A DNA stretch of 5,523 nt from Elusimicrobiota bacterium (GTDB lineage: Bacteria; Elusimicrobiota; Elusimicrobia; UBA1565; UBA9628). A program made the translations under genes and the position numbers. The stretch covers positions 1 through 5,523 of the forward strand of contig JAQUNT010000185.1 of the NCBI GenBank assembly GCA_028717525.1, written 5' to 3'. The notes below the pieces were generated by a model, which was given only the letters and a program-made list of their open reading frames with translations, did not search any database and was not told the DNA's origin. This document shows positions 5,360 through 5,523 of the stretch, piece after piece (position 1 is the first letter of the stretch; each line of letters begins with the position of its first letter).

Positions 5360-5523
5360 ATGGGCGCCAAGAGCCACGCCGCTTTCGCCTTGGTCAAGCG
5401 CTTCATCGACGTGGACCCCCAGCAGGCGGCCATGGCCCTGGAAGGCCTCTCCGAGGCCGAAGCGGCCGCGCTGCTCTCCAGCCTGCCCCTGGGCGCCTGC
5501 GCCTCCTGCCTGGACCGCGCCCG
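5360..5523 (+). CDS. N-terminus of an MgtE_N-like domain protein (partial, runs off the window)
   Basis: The first 54 codons are visible. The segment FIDVDPQQAAMALEGLSEAEAAALLSSLPLGACASCLDRA (about residues 15-54) has the repeated helical pattern of the MgtE intracellular N domain, in which helices such as 'A-x-x-L-x-x-L' and 'A-x-x-L-L-x-x-L-P' stack as a superhelix. MgtE_N is found on Mg2+ channels of the MgtE family and on some CBS-domain or flagellar-associated proteins, so the full product is not determined. ATG 5348 is an in-frame alternative that would add MSPP, but it lies inside the predicted -10 element, so I prefer ATG 5360. There is no Shine-Dalgarno before either. The gene is divergent from mcsA and shares the symmetric promoter region. 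Confidence 0.7.
   Translation, partial: MGAKSHAAFALVKRFIDVDPQQAAMALEGLSEAEAAALLSSLPLGACASCLDRA

Noticed and set aside
4951..5433. 161-codon open extension upstream of the mcsB start, giving a 511-aa frame
   Set aside because: It overlaps mcsA in another frame, crosses the divergent promoter and enters the opposite-strand gene. Its translation is an Arg/Gly/Pro-rich shadow, and the ATGA-overlap start at 4950 gives the expected McsB N-terminus.

Overview
The window is high-GC bacterial DNA, roughly two-thirds G+C by eye, and densely packed. It holds seven well-supported genes and the first few codons of an eighth. Organism (inference): a protein arginine kinase pair (McsA/McsB) appears here outside the ctsR-mcsA-mcsB-clpC operon typical of Firmicutes, in a GC-rich genome. 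This suggests a non-Firmicutes lineage that carries McsAB, for example Elusimicrobiota or a deltaproteobacterium-like group, but nothing in the window settles the taxonomy. I saw no tRNA, rRNA, CRISPR array, insertion sequence or phage gene. No gene-free stretch exceeds 300 bases; the largest gap is 2017-2128, which holds two divergent promoters.

Left block (1-2016, minus strand): an S33-family proline iminopeptidase-like hydrolase is followed after a short gap by L-threonine 3-dehydrogenase (tdh). A further ORF with a good ribosome-binding site then starts 4 nt after the tdh stop and runs off the window edge. In many bacteria the neighbour of tdh is kbl, so this could be a peptide and threonine catabolic operon, but the third gene cannot be identified from six codons.

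Middle (2129-2614, plus strand): a single-domain cytoplasmic cyclophilin is transcribed divergently from the hydrolase. It ends in a palindrome that also carries the stop codon of the converging gene.

Right block (2629-5312, minus strand): mcsA and mcsB overlap by ATGA. They are followed by a DUF47/PhoU-like protein with its own apparent promoter, and then by an unrecognised helical protein 8 nt downstream. At the far right, divergent to mcsA, a plus-strand gene begins whose N-terminus resembles the MgtE intracellular N domain.

The most interesting signals are these. (1) A perfect 10-bp inverted repeat with an 11-bp spacer lies between mcsA and the MgtE_N-like gene; each arm doubles as an outward-facing extended -10 element. 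(2) A TGnTAnnnT element recurs upstream of nearly every transcription unit, often so close to the ATG that the mRNA should be leaderless or nearly so. (3) The McsA/McsB pair is atypical: McsA lacks the UVR region, and the allosteric phosphoarginine motif RDxxRA of McsB reads QAVLRA. (4) An unknown helical protein sits where a Pit phosphate transporter often accompanies DUF47.
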